Source of the DNA: Dendrolimus kikuchii
Taxonomy: Eukaryota; Arthropoda; Insecta; Lepidoptera; Lasiocampidae
Reading direction: 5' to 3'
Assembly (NCBI GenBank): GCA_019925095.2
Contig: CM034394.1
Location: forward strand, 24,290,272 to 24,354,271
DNA length: 64,000 bases
The position numbers were made by a program, and so were the translations under genes. Below the pieces are notes generated by a model. That model searched no databases, had not been told where the DNA came from, and saw only the letters and a list, made by a program, of their open reading frames with translations. Shown in pieces: positions 44,175-54,840 of the stretch (the stretch's first letter is position 1; each line of letters begins with the position of its first letter).

Positions 44175-44627
44175 AGGTATATATGTTATATACAGAAGTG
44201 AATTTTATTTATTACGATTTCGCTTTCATGTATTTACTTTATATAAAGTAATCCACAACAAGGTTGTTTTGTGATTTTTGAAAATAGACATTTTATAACG
44301 TTCTGTTAAGCTACTATGGAAATTAATACGTATAAAAAATTTACAATAAATTCGTCTAAAACGCAATAATTATTACCAAGAATAAAAAAATCTGGAAGAA
44401 GATGGAGGAGGCCTTCACCCGAAGCGGGGTCCAAAATCAAGACTAACCAAAAAGTACTAACATAATACTAACTTAATTAATTACAAACACATACTATTAC
44501 TTAACACACTATCATCACAACTAATATCTAAAAACCACTAACAAGACATGAAAACTGTTCTTGTAAAAAGATTTTGGGAATAAAGACTTTATTATTATTA
44601 TTATATATTTAAAACTGCGTGTCACGG
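44175..44627. other. Unassigned sequence
   Basis: AT-rich with AAACAAGGTTGTTTTGTG and a short ATT run at 44,590. No gene. Confidence 0.3.
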
Positions 44628-45002
44628 AGATGAATATGCTGCGATGGATGTGTGGAGTGACGCAGAAAGACCGGGTCTCAGTCTTCATGTCCGTGACATA
44701 GGAGACAAACTGCAGGGTGTCGCTTACGCTGTACGGCCACGTTTTGCGGAGACCGGCTAATTATGTAGGGAACTAATGTCTAGCCATGCCGCCACCGCTA
44801 GGTTCCGGTCGAAGGGGAAGGCCCAAGAAATGTTGGCTTGACGTTGTGTATGATGACATGCGTACCAATGGTCTCAAAACGGGGGATGCAGAAGACCGCG
44901 CGAAGTGGAGTAGAAAAAGTAGGAAAGCGGACCCTGGGCGTCGGAGTGAACGCTCCGAACGCAACCGGGATTTAACGCACGGATGATGATGATGATGATG
45001 AT
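44628..45002 (+). pseudogene. RTE-like LINE C-terminal fragment with (GAT)n tail
   Basis: Reads LRVTEMNMLRWMCGVTQKDR, a disrupted middle with VRPRFAETG, then SGRRGRPKKCWLDVVYDDMR, TNGLKTGDAEDRAKWSRKSR and KADPG, and (GAT)n at 44,984-45,002. This is the RTE-type tail (GRPKK.WLD...D+...WR+..+.ADP). Confidence 0.75.
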
Positions 45003-45379
45003 TTAAGAAACCAAATTGTATTTTCCTCGAGATTTATTTTGTCATCACGGGGACGATATATGATTTTACTTATTGTACAAAAAAATTGTAGGTACTCGTT
45101 TATAAAGAATACAAAATGGTTTTACCTACACAATTTGAAACGCTACGTTGTGGATCGGCCGTCGTGAACGGCCGCCACAAATGCCCCAGATCTACCCAGA
45201 TGTCCTAGATAGCTACGTCGGTGTTAGACAAAGGGCCATTTAGTGCAATCAGTGGATTAATTGCTGAGATTAGGGACCGTCACTTGAAACTGTGCGTTCT
45301 CTGCCACGACACAAATTCCTATATAACAAATTGTACAATTACACGCTTAGTTTGACATCAAGAATGTTAAATAAAGAAA
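45003..45379. other. Unassigned sequence
   Basis: GGCCGTCGTGAACGGCC at 45,158 is a short inverted repeat. No gene. Confidence 0.3.
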
Positions 45380-45893
45380 TTTTCAACACACTTGCTCATA
45401 AAGTGGCTCTATGGTCACCGCAATTAGACACAGAATGACACCCATTATCAAACTGTGAGTAAAAAACATTAAAAAACATAAACTCACTAGTGAGTTATAG
45501 ATTTTTTTTTTAATTTTATTGGTTGAGTTGCTTTGTTCTTAAAAAAGTTTTTATTCAAAAAAAAAAGATCGTGTTCTATAGAACAAATAAATTAATGTTC
45601 CTATTGCTTGCTCATTTCATGCAACTTCTTATTTAAATAGATAATTTTAACTCGTACGTGTTTAATAAATAAAACTTTCACTCATATATAACTTTTTTTT
45701 ATCTACTAAATAAAATGAGTTTTTGTTGTTATTTTATTCACAAGTGTGTTGAAAAACGTCGTATGATACACGTGTGTATTGATGATTACCGTCCTCGGCT
45801 CTCTTAAGACCCTCGCCTACGGCTCGAGTCTCAATGGCGCCTCGGCGGTAATCACCAATGTTACACACTAGTACCATAATGTACTATTAAGTC
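45380..45893 (+). repeat. ~514-bp dispersed repeat with nested inverted repeats, copy 1
   Basis: TTTTCAACACACTTG at the left end and CAAGTGTGTTGAAAA at 45,741 bound a 375-bp part. Then GTGTGTATTGATGATTACCG and CGGTAATCACCAATGTTACA form a second inverted pair around CTCGCCTACGGCTCGAG. TAGTAC/GTACTA lies at the right end. ACTCACTAGTGAGT is a perfect palindrome inside. Nearly identical to 63,382-63,880, same strand. No ORF. Confidence 0.8.
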
Positions 45894-46107
45894 TTTTTTG
45901 TCATGGTAGAGTCATCTTGATATTATTAGATAGATAATATTGGTAGCAGTTGCTTCTTGTTTGGAAATTAAACTCGATATACTGTATGATTATTATTATT
46001 AAATTAGAAATATACATGGAGAAGTAAGTAATTATAAATTGTGCGAGAGAGTCGAGAAATAGTAAGTCGTCAATGTGAATAGTGTATGAAGAATTAACCA
46101 TTTTTGT

Positions 46108-46255
46108 CTCTAAGGCCGCTCCTATATCTCGCGTACCGTCAGACGCCTAGCTGCTAATTGTGCTAGCTATGGGCGTCGGCGGTATGCAGGGCGCGGAGAG
46201 TAGGTGTGCTCCGGCGGGCGGATTAGGGGGGTGCTCTCTGTCCACAACAGATAGA
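46108..46255 (-). repeat. Short GC-rich hairpin repeat, second copy
   Basis: Reverse copy of 20,338-20,478: GACGCCTAGCTGC, GCTATGGGCGTCGGCGG, GGGGGGTGCTCTC. The CCGACGCC/GGCGTC stem is partly mutated here (CAGACGCC). Confidence 0.6.
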
Positions 46256-46915
46256 TAGATATACAACACTTTATTGTACACCAAAGCATAGATAACCAGA
46301 AATAGAAAAATACAAGAGATAGTAAAACGGACGGCCTTATCTTATAAAAAGCGATTTCTTCCAAGCAACCCTTGGCAGGGATTAATAGATTTTTAATACT
46401 AACGATGGTGCAGTTTATAAATAATGATAAATGATAAGTATACACAATACATATAAGTACAAAACAATATAAATGTGTATACATATGTATATACACAAAT
46501 GTATATATACATATGACAATACACACATACGTAAATATAACAGTATTAGAAATTATTATACACAATAGAGAAGTAATGCTTCTGAACCTGATTATTAAAA
46601 CTCTAAGGATTTGGATTGTCTTATAGCAATAGGTAGCTCAGTCCAAAGACGCACAGCCTGGACGGTAAAAGACTGATTATAAAAACAAGACGTATGTACA
46701 GGTGTGTTTATACTGTATATAGTTGAGGGGCAGGGGCGTAATTTGTGTGTAGGAGTGTGGAAGGACAAGACATATTGTGCCGACCCCAAATAATTGGGAT
46801 ATGGTGAAAGAAAAGAGAGAGAGAGAGAGAGTTGAGGGGCGTAAATTGTGGGAGCTAGATACGTACAGAAATTCGGAGCGTTCCTTGAGGTAAGGAGAAG
46901 TAGGGGTAGAAACAA
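46256..46915 (-). pseudogene. LINE-C C-terminus and 3' UTR, interrupted by an RTE tip
   Basis: (GATA)n tail at 46,247-46,260, the reversed GCGATTTCTTCCAAGCAACC UTR, then minus-strand coding CFYNQSFTVQAVRLWTELPI and AIRQSKSLEF. FYN+SF.VQAV.LW..LP is the C-terminal signature of a CR1/L2-like LINE tail. Broken at 46,748-46,830. Confidence 0.7.
46748..46830 (+). mobile_element. RTE-like LINE 3' tip inserted in LINE-C
   Basis: AGGAGTGTGGAAGGACAAG, CATATTGTGCCGACCCCAAA then (GA)n. It matches the 3' end of 14,345-14,760. Flanked by GTTGAGGGGC...GTAATTTGTG (46,722) and GTTGAGGGGCGTAAATTGTG (46,831), a near-perfect target duplication. Confidence 0.7.
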
Positions 46916-46924
46916 TATAGAATA

Positions 46925-47166
46925 GATAGTAGATAGTAAATTAGATTAGGCTCCCATAGAGTAAATAATAACCATAAACAAAATTAAAACTAAATAATTA
47001 AAAATAACAAGTTGGCGGTAGGCTAAATAAAACTTTAACAATACTCGTTGACATTTGACATCTTTGCCTTCCGTGATCACGGCCACTGAAAAGTGGCCGA
47101 AAGTCGAAAAAAAAACAAAATCAAATAAATTACCGCGCTTAAACCCGTTAAAACCTAGTTTTATTA
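46925..47166 (-). repeat. GACGTTTCGG repeat, reverse copy
   Basis: TTAGATTAGGCTCCCATAG, AAGTTGGCGGTAGGCTAAAT, CCGTGATCACGGCCACTG and AATTACCGCGCTTAAACC pair with 18,597-18,826 in reverse. Confidence 0.65.
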
Positions 47167-47167
47167 A

Positions 47168-47622
47168 ATATAGAATAGAATAGAATATGATTTATTGTAC
47201 AATAACATTTATGAAACAATACATTAAAACAGTTTAGAATTAAGTACAAATGGCAGCCTTATATTCCAGCCTTAGCAGCGATCTCTTCCAGATAACCTTG
47301 GGATGGAGAGAGAAAATGGCATAAAAACTAGGGCAGAGTTTAGTTGTACAATATTGTAAAAAAATATATAAAATATAGTGGAACAATTACAAGCCAATAG
47401 ATGGCGCTGTGCAATAATTGATGTCACAAACGTTTCCCGAAACATACAAAGAATATATACAAATTTTCAACTGTAACAGGTAGGCCTGCGAGGAACAACA
47501 TTAGCCTCGCTGGAAGATCTTCCTTTGAGACGGAAGAGCACTCCATCTCGCTCCTTCAACTGGTAGGGTCACTCCCTTAAAAAAATACATATTAATATTA
47601 TTATATATATACATTAAGCATA

Positions 47623-47695
<73 letters not shown>

Positions 47696-47904
47696 CAGAC
47701 ATGCATACATTATACTTTATGATAGTAATCCTTAAGAAGTCCATTGAAGGAGGATACTGATTGGGCCTGTCTCACCTCTAGTGGAAGCATGTTCCATAAT
47801 TGAACAGCTTGAACACTGAATGATCTATTGTAAAACTTGGTTGTATTTACTGGAGTTTCTAGTGTCATGTTCACTAATGACCTGAGGAATTTCTCCTGAT
47901 TCAA
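47168..47904 (-). pseudogene. LINE-C C-terminus and 3' UTR
   Basis: (ATAGA)n tail at 47,170, reversed UTR with GCAGCGATCTCTTCCAGATA, an (AT)n expansion at 47,626, then minus coding FYNRSFSVQAVQLWNMLPLE and VRQAQSVSSFNGLLKDYYHK. The RSFSVQAV.LWN.LPLE.R motif identifies the LINE tail. The UTR is longer than in other copies. Confidence 0.75.
47626..47690. repeat. (AT)n microsatellite
   Basis: About 32 AT units inside the LINE-C 3' UTR. Confidence 0.95.
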
Positions 47905-48449
47905 ATTGAAGAATTAAAAACGTTCTTTAAGATAAGATAATATACTGTAGGGTAAGTATTATCTTCAATACAGCTCATTGGGCTGGCACGATCGGTGTGA
48001 TACTTTAAAATATCACCCTAAAATGGTTAGCCTTAAGCTAATTGTTAGTTTGTTCCGTAAAATGCGTGAGAATTCCAATAACCTACGTTACCCTCTACCT
48101 ATTACATCATCCCTATATCTTCTCATTATCATCTTCTCTATCCCATCTAATTTACGCCTCTCTACTACACTTAGATTGAACGCCCAACTCTTTTACTGTC
48201 AAGAGTATACAGCTCTAGCAAGCGCTGCCTGTTTCTACCAGAGAAGCAAAATCGCTACCGATATTTAAAACAATGATCAGAAAATAATACCTGTCGTTGG
48301 AATATGATTATATTTAAACATATGTATGTATACATATATCTATAAACATTTATATATTTTCAAAGATATGTATATATCTATGTAATATATAAAACTGTTG
48401 CATAGATAAGTATTTATTATTAAAATGTAAGTAATTGTACTTTGAGTTA
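47905..48449. other. Unassigned sequence
   Basis: A plus-strand frame at 47,978-48,268 is open but unrecognised; it could be upstream LINE sequence on the other strand. 48,300-48,420 is AT-rich with TATGTATA runs. Confidence 0.3.
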
Positions 48450-48612
48450 CATATACCTCTATCGCCATTATCATCTTAATTCATTCCTGGGCTTGTCTGG
48501 AAGAGATCGCTTTTTAGCGTACAAGACCGCCCTTTGTGCATAATTAGATATAATTTTAGTCTGTAAGATCATTTTTGTAATGATGTTCAATAAAATCTTA
48601 TCTATCTATCCC
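48450..48612 (+). mobile_element. LINE-C 3' UTR with (TATC)n tail
   Basis: TTAATTCATTCCTGGGCTTG, GGAAGAGATCGCTTTTTAG, CAAGACCGCCCTTTGTG, TTCAATAAAATC and CTATCTATC. It is the counterpart of the LINE-C piece inside the 265-bp units. Confidence 0.75.
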
Positions 48613-48789
48613 ATTCTTCACTCCATTCTATCCTATTCTTTACCATCCTCTTTATCCCGTTTCTCCTGTCAGCTCCCTCTATCCCATCCCCTATCTGACC
48701 TAAAAATGATGGAGTATTAGATGATAACTGGTTACCGTCACCTAAAACCACTTGCAATACTAAGGTAACACGTTGCCTACCTTGGTGAA

Positions 48790-49690
48790 ACTTTAAATAT
48801 CCGTTTATGCCCTTTATGAATATAATGACGATGAACGAGAAAGAACAGCGACGGGCAGGGTGAAATAGTGACGGACGGGGTAAAATAATGAAGGACGGGA
48901 TAAAATAGTGAAGGTTAGGATGAAATAGTGTCGAATAGGACTAAATAGTGACGGGCAGGATAAAATAGTGGTGGATATGATAAAATAGTGACAGACGGAA
49001 TAAAATAGTGACGGGCAGGATAAAATAGTGACGGGCAGGATAAAATAGTGACGGATAGGATAAAATAGTGTCGGATAGGACAAAATAGTGACGGGCAGGA
49101 TAAAATAGTGGTGGATAGGATAAAATAGTGACGGACGGAATAAAATAGTGTCGGATAGGACAAAATAGTGACGGGCAGGATAAAATAGTGGTGGATAGGA
49201 TAAAATAGTGACGGACGGAATAAAATAGTGACCGGCAGGATAAAATAGTGACGGGCAGGATAAAATAGTGACGGGCGGGATAAAATAATGACAGGCAGAA
49301 TAAAATAGCGTAGCGGCACCTGTTTTAAGAGTTCATCAGAGTATTCCCAACTAAACAGACTGTGCTCTGTTAAAATAAATCTAAATAAAATCGCATTCAG
49401 AACTATTAAAACGCGGTGTAGAGATCGAATATCTGTTCCTTCTTTATGGGAATAAACTGATTATCAAATACGTTTCTGGTATATTGTACTTTTGATAGAG
49501 GGATAAACACAAGATAATTGATATCACACAGAATAGGATAGTTTTCACGGTGTTAAATCCCAAGTTACAGAAAACTTTGATTATGTTCGAATAATTGTGT
49601 AATTCACCAACAAAGTGCTCGACCAGATCCGATCACAACATAACATGTCTAGTGAACAGTTAAGCGTATTTACATTGACACCAGAGTGGC
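48790..49690 (+). repeat. Segmental duplication, copy 2
   Basis: Matches 37,863-38,632 on both sides of the minisatellite. Right-hand 370 bp are about 90% or more identical by eye (GAGTTCATCAGAGTATTCC, GCGGTGTAGAGATCG, GATCCGATCACAACATAAC). It lacks the 296-bp insertion of copy 1. Confidence 0.85.
48837..49315. repeat. 20-bp minisatellite, about 24 units
   Basis: Unit GATAAAATAGTGACGGGCAG with variants (GTGGATAG, TCGGATAG, ACGGACGG). A 100-bp higher-order order (GTGG-ACGG-TCGG-ACGG) recurs around 49,100-49,220. Sixty bases hold three units, so long minus-strand frames arise automatically. Confidence 0.95.
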
Positions 49691-50300
49691 ATTAAGGGAC
49701 ATGTAGCATGGGACATAATCCACTGCAACATTACAAATACAACACGCCTTTAGCTATGTATCTTATGATTTATATGTATACCTAGGACAAGGGAAACTAT
49801 AGGTGTGAGATACAAAAGCGGATTGGTCAGTTATTCACGTATCACAGGAAATCTACTATAATGATAATTAAGTGCTTTTCGTTGATATAGATAATTACAT
49901 AAGAGAGCCTGTGGAGGTAAAATCCGTGATTGAAAAATTGAGAGTAAGTGTTCGGTCCTTGCGTATATCAAGTAGGTTAAATATCATCTTAGCAATAATT
50001 GCACATTCTCGAAAAATATCAATAATAATAATTATTTATTTAATTAAAACTAAATTAACCGATTTCTATAATCTGGTATCATTTACAGTAAATTTCATGG
50101 TTTTGTAACATATTTTTATGATATTAATTTCACCCACGAAAATAAATAAGCAGAGCTAAATCTCCCCCAAGATATATAATAGGGAATCATTCATAAATTC
50201 CTTTTAAGGGTATTCCTGAGAAATAAACGATAATAACAGGCGGGGGTCTAATAACAAATAATATAATATATAAATAAATGAATGAGCTGAAGATATCGTT
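49691..50300. other. RTE scrap and unassigned sequence
   Basis: 49,887-49,965 reads NYIREPVEVKSVIEKLRVS, resembling the NEYIRGSLKVAPVTEKLR segment of the RTE at 14,345. The rest is unassigned. Confidence 0.35.
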
Positions 50301-50435
50301 TTGGTTGGACGTGCCTATTACACTAGTAGCCGTTTTGATAGTGTGTGGTTTAAAATACAAGCGTTTGGACGTTTGTTTCTCTTATTGCTTTTACTCAATA
50401 TGCCCTGTTTGTGTATCACTTAAATATATCGGTTC

Positions 50436-50800
50436 ATGACGTTTTGCCAGACATTCTACATCTGTCAGCTCTGGACGGAATGCATAAGCTGCTCTCTGAA
50501 TGGCATACGTGTTCAATATAATAACATATCTCGACATCTAATGGGTATTAAAAGATACTGTAGTGAATCGAGTATGTTTCCGGAGGCCAGATTGAACACG
50601 TTTTGTGCTATTTGGAGACGTTGTATTACAAATTTCTTGGCCAGGGTTAGGAGGTGTAGAAATAGTATAATTGCGGCCATTACTAGCTGGTTACATTAAG
50701 GTTAAATTAAGAACTGACTGATTGATTGATATTAATTTATTTTAATTTCTAATATTTTATTTAATTGTTCAAATTGTTGTTATGGCTCCGTGTCTGAAAT
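50436..50800 (+). pseudogene. LINE C-terminal fragment
   Basis: Reads VQYNNISRHLMGIKRYCSES, SMFPEARLNTFCAIWRRCIT and RVRRCRNSIIAAITSWLH. The pattern YNN..R.L.G..R.CS.S.MF......F.A..R+ is the tail of CR1/jockey-like LINEs that end (AAATA)n, here AAATAAATAAATAA at 50,798. The start of the element is missing. Confidence 0.6.
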
Positions 50801-51730
50801 AAATAAATAATTATTATCTCCCTCCCAGTCGTCGATTTATGTTTGTAATCACTCATTAGGTGACAATTAGAACAATCTGCTAAGGACGCTGTTGAAAGAC
50901 TATACGCTTTAAATTTACAATGATACAAAAACATAACTTTTTCAATATACCGGACCTATAGTTAGGAACATCAATGAAATACTCAAGGAACCTTTACAGT
51001 CTACATTATTACTGTAATTTGAATATGTTTTACGTAATAAAAATAGTCCGTGTGTACGATCTCGGTAGTTGAATAATTAATTGATAAATAAAAAGGAATC
51101 GCTTGTAACTTGTGAATTGAACTGCACTGGGTGGATTTAGTATAGGCGTGTAAAAAGACCGAGCGCAATGCATGCCAATTCGTCCGCGCAGAACTCTGCC
51201 GGACTTCGCACAGCCTTTTGCCATATCTGTACCGATAGCAAAACAAATTGACAATTTATATGACACTTTAATTTACTTAAAACTATTAATAATTTGAGAG
51301 ATTTGGGCTCGTCTCTAGTCAAGTAGACACTATTTTTTTTTTAAATAACAAGTGCTTTAAAGTGTTGTGTATACATCAGAATATTCCTTATGCAAGGAAA
51401 TTTAATATAATCAATATCATGATAACTTGTTCATCACGAAAACCGCAAACAGACAATCCAATAAATCCTTATATATGCTTTTACATTTTTATATGTAGAG
51501 GTTTAATTAAATAATTCTGTGGATTAATGTAACTATAAATAGTACAAATAAAAATATACTAGTAAGTCTACTTCAACACGCAGTTTTGTTGTCTTATTAT
51601 GAAAACATATTAATTTCACTATTTAAAAAAAGTATGTGTATATGATGGCATACATGAGTTTATAACTGTCAATAAGGTGAAAGTGTGTATATGTATTATT
51701 TTACTTTAAGAAACTGAGAATCTTTAATTA
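50801..51730. other. Unassigned sequence
   Basis: Overlapping minus-strand frames at 51,000-51,320 have no recognised domain. AT-rich elsewhere. Confidence 0.3.
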
Positions 51731-51881
51731 TTTTTATTGAATAAAAAAATATATAAAAAGAACTTTTTATTTTTTTATTCAATAAAAATATTATTGTGTA
51801 ATAATAATTTTTATTGGTGTACAATAAAGTGTTATCTATCTACATCTATAATCTTAACACTTTATTGTACACCAATAAAAA
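51731..51881. repeat. Two adjacent long inverted repeats
   Basis: 19-bp perfect arms at 51,731-51,749 and 51,770-51,788 (TTTTTATTGAATAAAAAAA). Then 27-bp perfect arms at 51,808-51,834 and 51,855-51,881 containing TTGGTGTACAATAAAGTGTT around a 20-nt spacer. The second pair is a head-to-head LINE-C 3' terminus (GTACAATAAAGTG). Confidence 0.9.
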
Positions 51882-52108
51882 AATGAACTTCAGACTGTTA
51901 AGGCCAAAGCCTCGTTACTGCGTAAGAAAAAGAAAATTGGTGTCATTGACAGTGATATTTTGTGAATAGTTTCGGTTTCCTGCGATATATTTCTGCTCTC
52001 GCGCTGATATATTCGATTCGCATCCGCTCCCGCAATTTTAATGTATAATAAATTAATAATAATTGAAATCCACGTATATAGTGACTCATCATGATATCTC
52101 AGTAACTA

Positions 52109-52427
52109 TTTTTTTTTTTATTGCAGGAGTTCAGCAGACAGGCAGACGGCCCACCCACTTAATGGAAAGCGGTTACCATCGCCTATGGACATTTGCAACA
52201 CCAAAGGTGCTACAAATGCGCTGCTGCTCTCTTAAGGGTCACTGGAATCTAGTCACTAATGCCGGAACACAACTCAAGGTTGTTACGGTGACATGCTTTA
52301 GACCAGGGGTGGTAGCCATCCAGTCAGGCAAGTGCCCTACCACCTGGCTGTGGGTTGTTTAGTCGCCTCTTACGACAGGCCGCCCGGCCGCAGGAAATTG
52401 TATTCTTTCTCCGTTCCTGCACGGATA
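52109..52427 (-). mobile_element. Rep-B, full length
   Basis: T-run/ATTGCAGGAGTTCAGCAG to GTTCCTGCACGGATAAG. A 4-bp CACC duplication (CCCACCCACTTAATGG) marks this copy. Confidence 0.85.
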
Positions 52428-52499
52428 AGTGTTATTATATAATGTGTTATTATCGTTATAGACTTGAATTTTGTCATGGACCTTCCTTTTGCCAAGTAG

Positions 52500-52551
52500 A
52501 GGTCATCTAAAACGGATTTTACGGCACGCGAAGCGGACGGGTATCGGCTAG
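52500..52551 (+). mobile_element. Helitron-like 3' end
   Basis: ACGGCACGCGAAGCGGACGG then GTATCGGCTAG and host T at 52,552. Confidence 0.35.
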
Positions 52552-52815
52552 TATATAATAAATTTATAATAATAAAGTGCCTTCTCCTGTTCTGGACCAT
52601 CAATATCCCAAATCCAGTGTGTGTTTCAATTGTTCATTACGAAAGAAGCAAGACCACGGGCCTGCCAAAGAAGATTGCCGAAAACAATCAAATAAGTCAC
52701 ATATCTTATAAATACTAAAACCTATACAATCCACCCCCTTTTTAAATCACAGACTAAAATTATATTATAAAAAAATGTGGTAAAATTTTTCTGCACTCAG
52801 TACAAATGACCCGCC

Positions 52816-53214
52816 GTGACCGGTGTGCGAATCAGTGAGTCAGGGGCAGTTTCAATTTGCCCCACACCGCCTCAGAGGTGCATTCGGACTGTTTACTCTT
52901 TTTACTTTAGCTTTTATTGTATAGAACTTTTATGGTTGAGCCTATTTACGATATTTGGATTTATGGTACTGGTGGACGCCTTTTTTTATGCGCATGGGGA
53001 ATACCTTTCGTACCACCCTGAGTCCCTCTCGGCTGTGGAGGTGGGACCGGACCCCGACGATAAGCGCCACGCAGCGTATGCGACGATTCTGGGCGGAACC
53101 AACGAAGCTACACCCGTTGTTCAACCGCACAACGAGCTTAGGTCACCCCGGGATGCAGAGACTGGTGGACGCCTGTGTCTTCACTCGCCTTTAAACCAGT
53201 TGATAATCATCTAG
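52816..53214 (+). other. Unrecognised 132-codon open frame
   Basis: Has a hydrophobic stretch LFTIFGFMVLVDAFFYAHGE, then a polar C-terminal half. The overlapping +1 and minus frames are also open, and GACTGGTGGACGCC-like sequence occurs at both 52,969 and 53,161. This looks like a repeat-derived segment rather than a gene. No family recognised. Confidence 0.12.
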
Positions 53215-53250
53215 AGTTCTTTCTTACATTACCACGTTGTGCAATAATAA

Positions 53251-53450
53251 TTGGCGAACAAGCAAATCGCGCTTGTACTATGGGTAATATACAACGGACC
53301 ACTCTGGAGCCGATCTCAGACACCCAGACCCTGGTAAATAAGGGAAAATTCCTTTATGAAATTTAACATGTCAAGAATCAAACCTGCTGTCTGCATTCTG
53401 GTGAGCTAGCTCGGCAAAGGCTTGGCCCCCTCAACTAACCTCATGGGCCG
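53251..53450 (-). mobile_element. SINE-D, diverged
   Basis: Minus orientation with ATACAACGGACCACTCTGG, CACCCAGACCCTGGTAAAT, box B decayed (AGCAGGTTTGATTCTTG) and CATGAGGTTAGTTGAGGGGG in place of box A. Confidence 0.6.
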
Positions 53451-54210
53451 TAGTTCAATTATAGTATATTTTAAATCGTATTTTTAATTAATTTTATTTA
53501 AAAAATAATACCTACATCATGATTGATGTAGAAATAAAGCCTAATTTTGCATTTGTACTATTATTTTATATGTTTTATAATAGTTAAATAGTTATTTAAT
53601 TTATGAATAACTCCTCATCATTGTTTAGACAGACTTCTACTAAGGCCCCATTCCTATATTTTACCAACCGTTCAATTGCCTTACAATCGGTTAAAATTTG
53701 ACATAAGCTCCATATATAAGAAATTATAGGAACCGGTCATCAATCGACACATCATTACTAAATTGTTTTTTTGTTGTTCAAATGATGGTAAGGACTTAAC
53801 TGGCCAGTTTCGCAAGTTAATTAACTACTTAACTAATGCAAATGTAAATCAGGCTTAAGAGATTGAGCGACTTACAGCGTCAAGATGTTCATTATCAACA
53901 AATACAGCAATACATTAATTACAATTAACTGAACGCCACTCAACCATGCATCATACATTGCGCGTCCACTTGACGTCTGCCAGTCCATGCTCTGTACCAA
54001 ACCAGCAATAGCCACCGTGTCAGTCATAAATCTCACGGCCACTGGACGAAGATCGATCGTGACAGTTCAACGTTGCAACAGGCGTTTTGTTGCCATTCAG
54101 TACTATTGAAACTCGTTATGATTTCACTTAAACGTAAAGCGCGCGATTTATATAGGTGCTAATTTTAAAAATTGTGATATCATAAGTAGGGATATAAATA
54201 AATATAAATA
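53451..54210. other. Unassigned sequence
   Basis: GGCCAGTTTCGCAAGTTAAT at 53,803 recurs, diverged, at 57,640 and 57,720 (CGCCAGTTTCGCAAGTTGAC), so a short dispersed repeat is present. No gene. Confidence 0.3.
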
Positions 54211-54443
54211 AATAATCGGTAGACAAACACATATTTTATATCCCCAAATTAAGCAAGTTACGCTTGTGTTATGGGTAATATACAACGGACTACTCTGGTG
54301 CCGATCTCAGACACCCAGACCATAGTAAATAACGGAGAAAATACGTTTCCGAAATTTACTATACGAGGAATCGAATCCGGAGCCTCTGTGTTACAGTGAG
54401 GTAGGCCGGCAAAGGTTTAGCCCGCTCAACCACAGAGGTCGTC
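54211..54443 (-). mobile_element. SINE-D, full length
   Basis: AATAATCGGTAGACAAACAC (tail side) to CTCAACCACAGAGGTCGTC (head). Box B as GGCTCCGGATTCGATTCC, box A as GTGGTTGAGCGGGCTAAACC. Confidence 0.8.
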
Positions 54444-54654
54444 TTCAAGCATACGATGTATTCACATAAGACTGTAAATTCTAACATTATTGTATTAAAG
54501 TCATAACATCTCATCATCATACTTTCAAAATATCATGAAAGAAATAATTTTAATTACTGTTCACACAATAAGTAATACGCTATTTGACTTTTACTCCCTC
54601 ATACAGACTTATGAAGTTACAAGTATGTACGCTCGTACAAAATATTTAAAATTC

Positions 54655-54840
54655 ACGGCCTCAGAGGACGCAGAGGCTCCGGCTTCGATTCCTGGCATGG
54701 TAAATTTCTAAAATGAACACTCTGTTATTTACTATGGTCTGGGTGTCTAGGATCGGCCCCAGAGTGGTCCGCTGTATATCACCCATAACAGGTTTAGCTT
54801 GGGGATATACAGTCTGTGTGTTTGTCTGCCGATTATTATA
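54655..54840 (+). mobile_element. SINE-D with a deleted head
   Basis: Head CACGGCCTCAGAGGACGCAG skips the box A region and rejoins at box B (GGCTTCGATTCCTGG). The body and TGCCGATTATTATA end are intact. Inverted relative to 54,211-54,443, 210 bp away. Confidence 0.75.

Noticed and set aside
48814..49319. Long minus-strand frames rich in YFILPVTILSRPSLFYP repeats
   Set aside because: They are the automatic translation of a 20-bp minisatellite (three units per 60 bases, no stop in the unit). Two overlapping frames are equally open and there is no gene context.
52816..53214. 132-codon frame as a membrane protein gene
   Set aside because: Alternative frames are open across the same DNA, there is no splice or promoter context, and GACTGGTGGACGCC-like sequence recurs within it.
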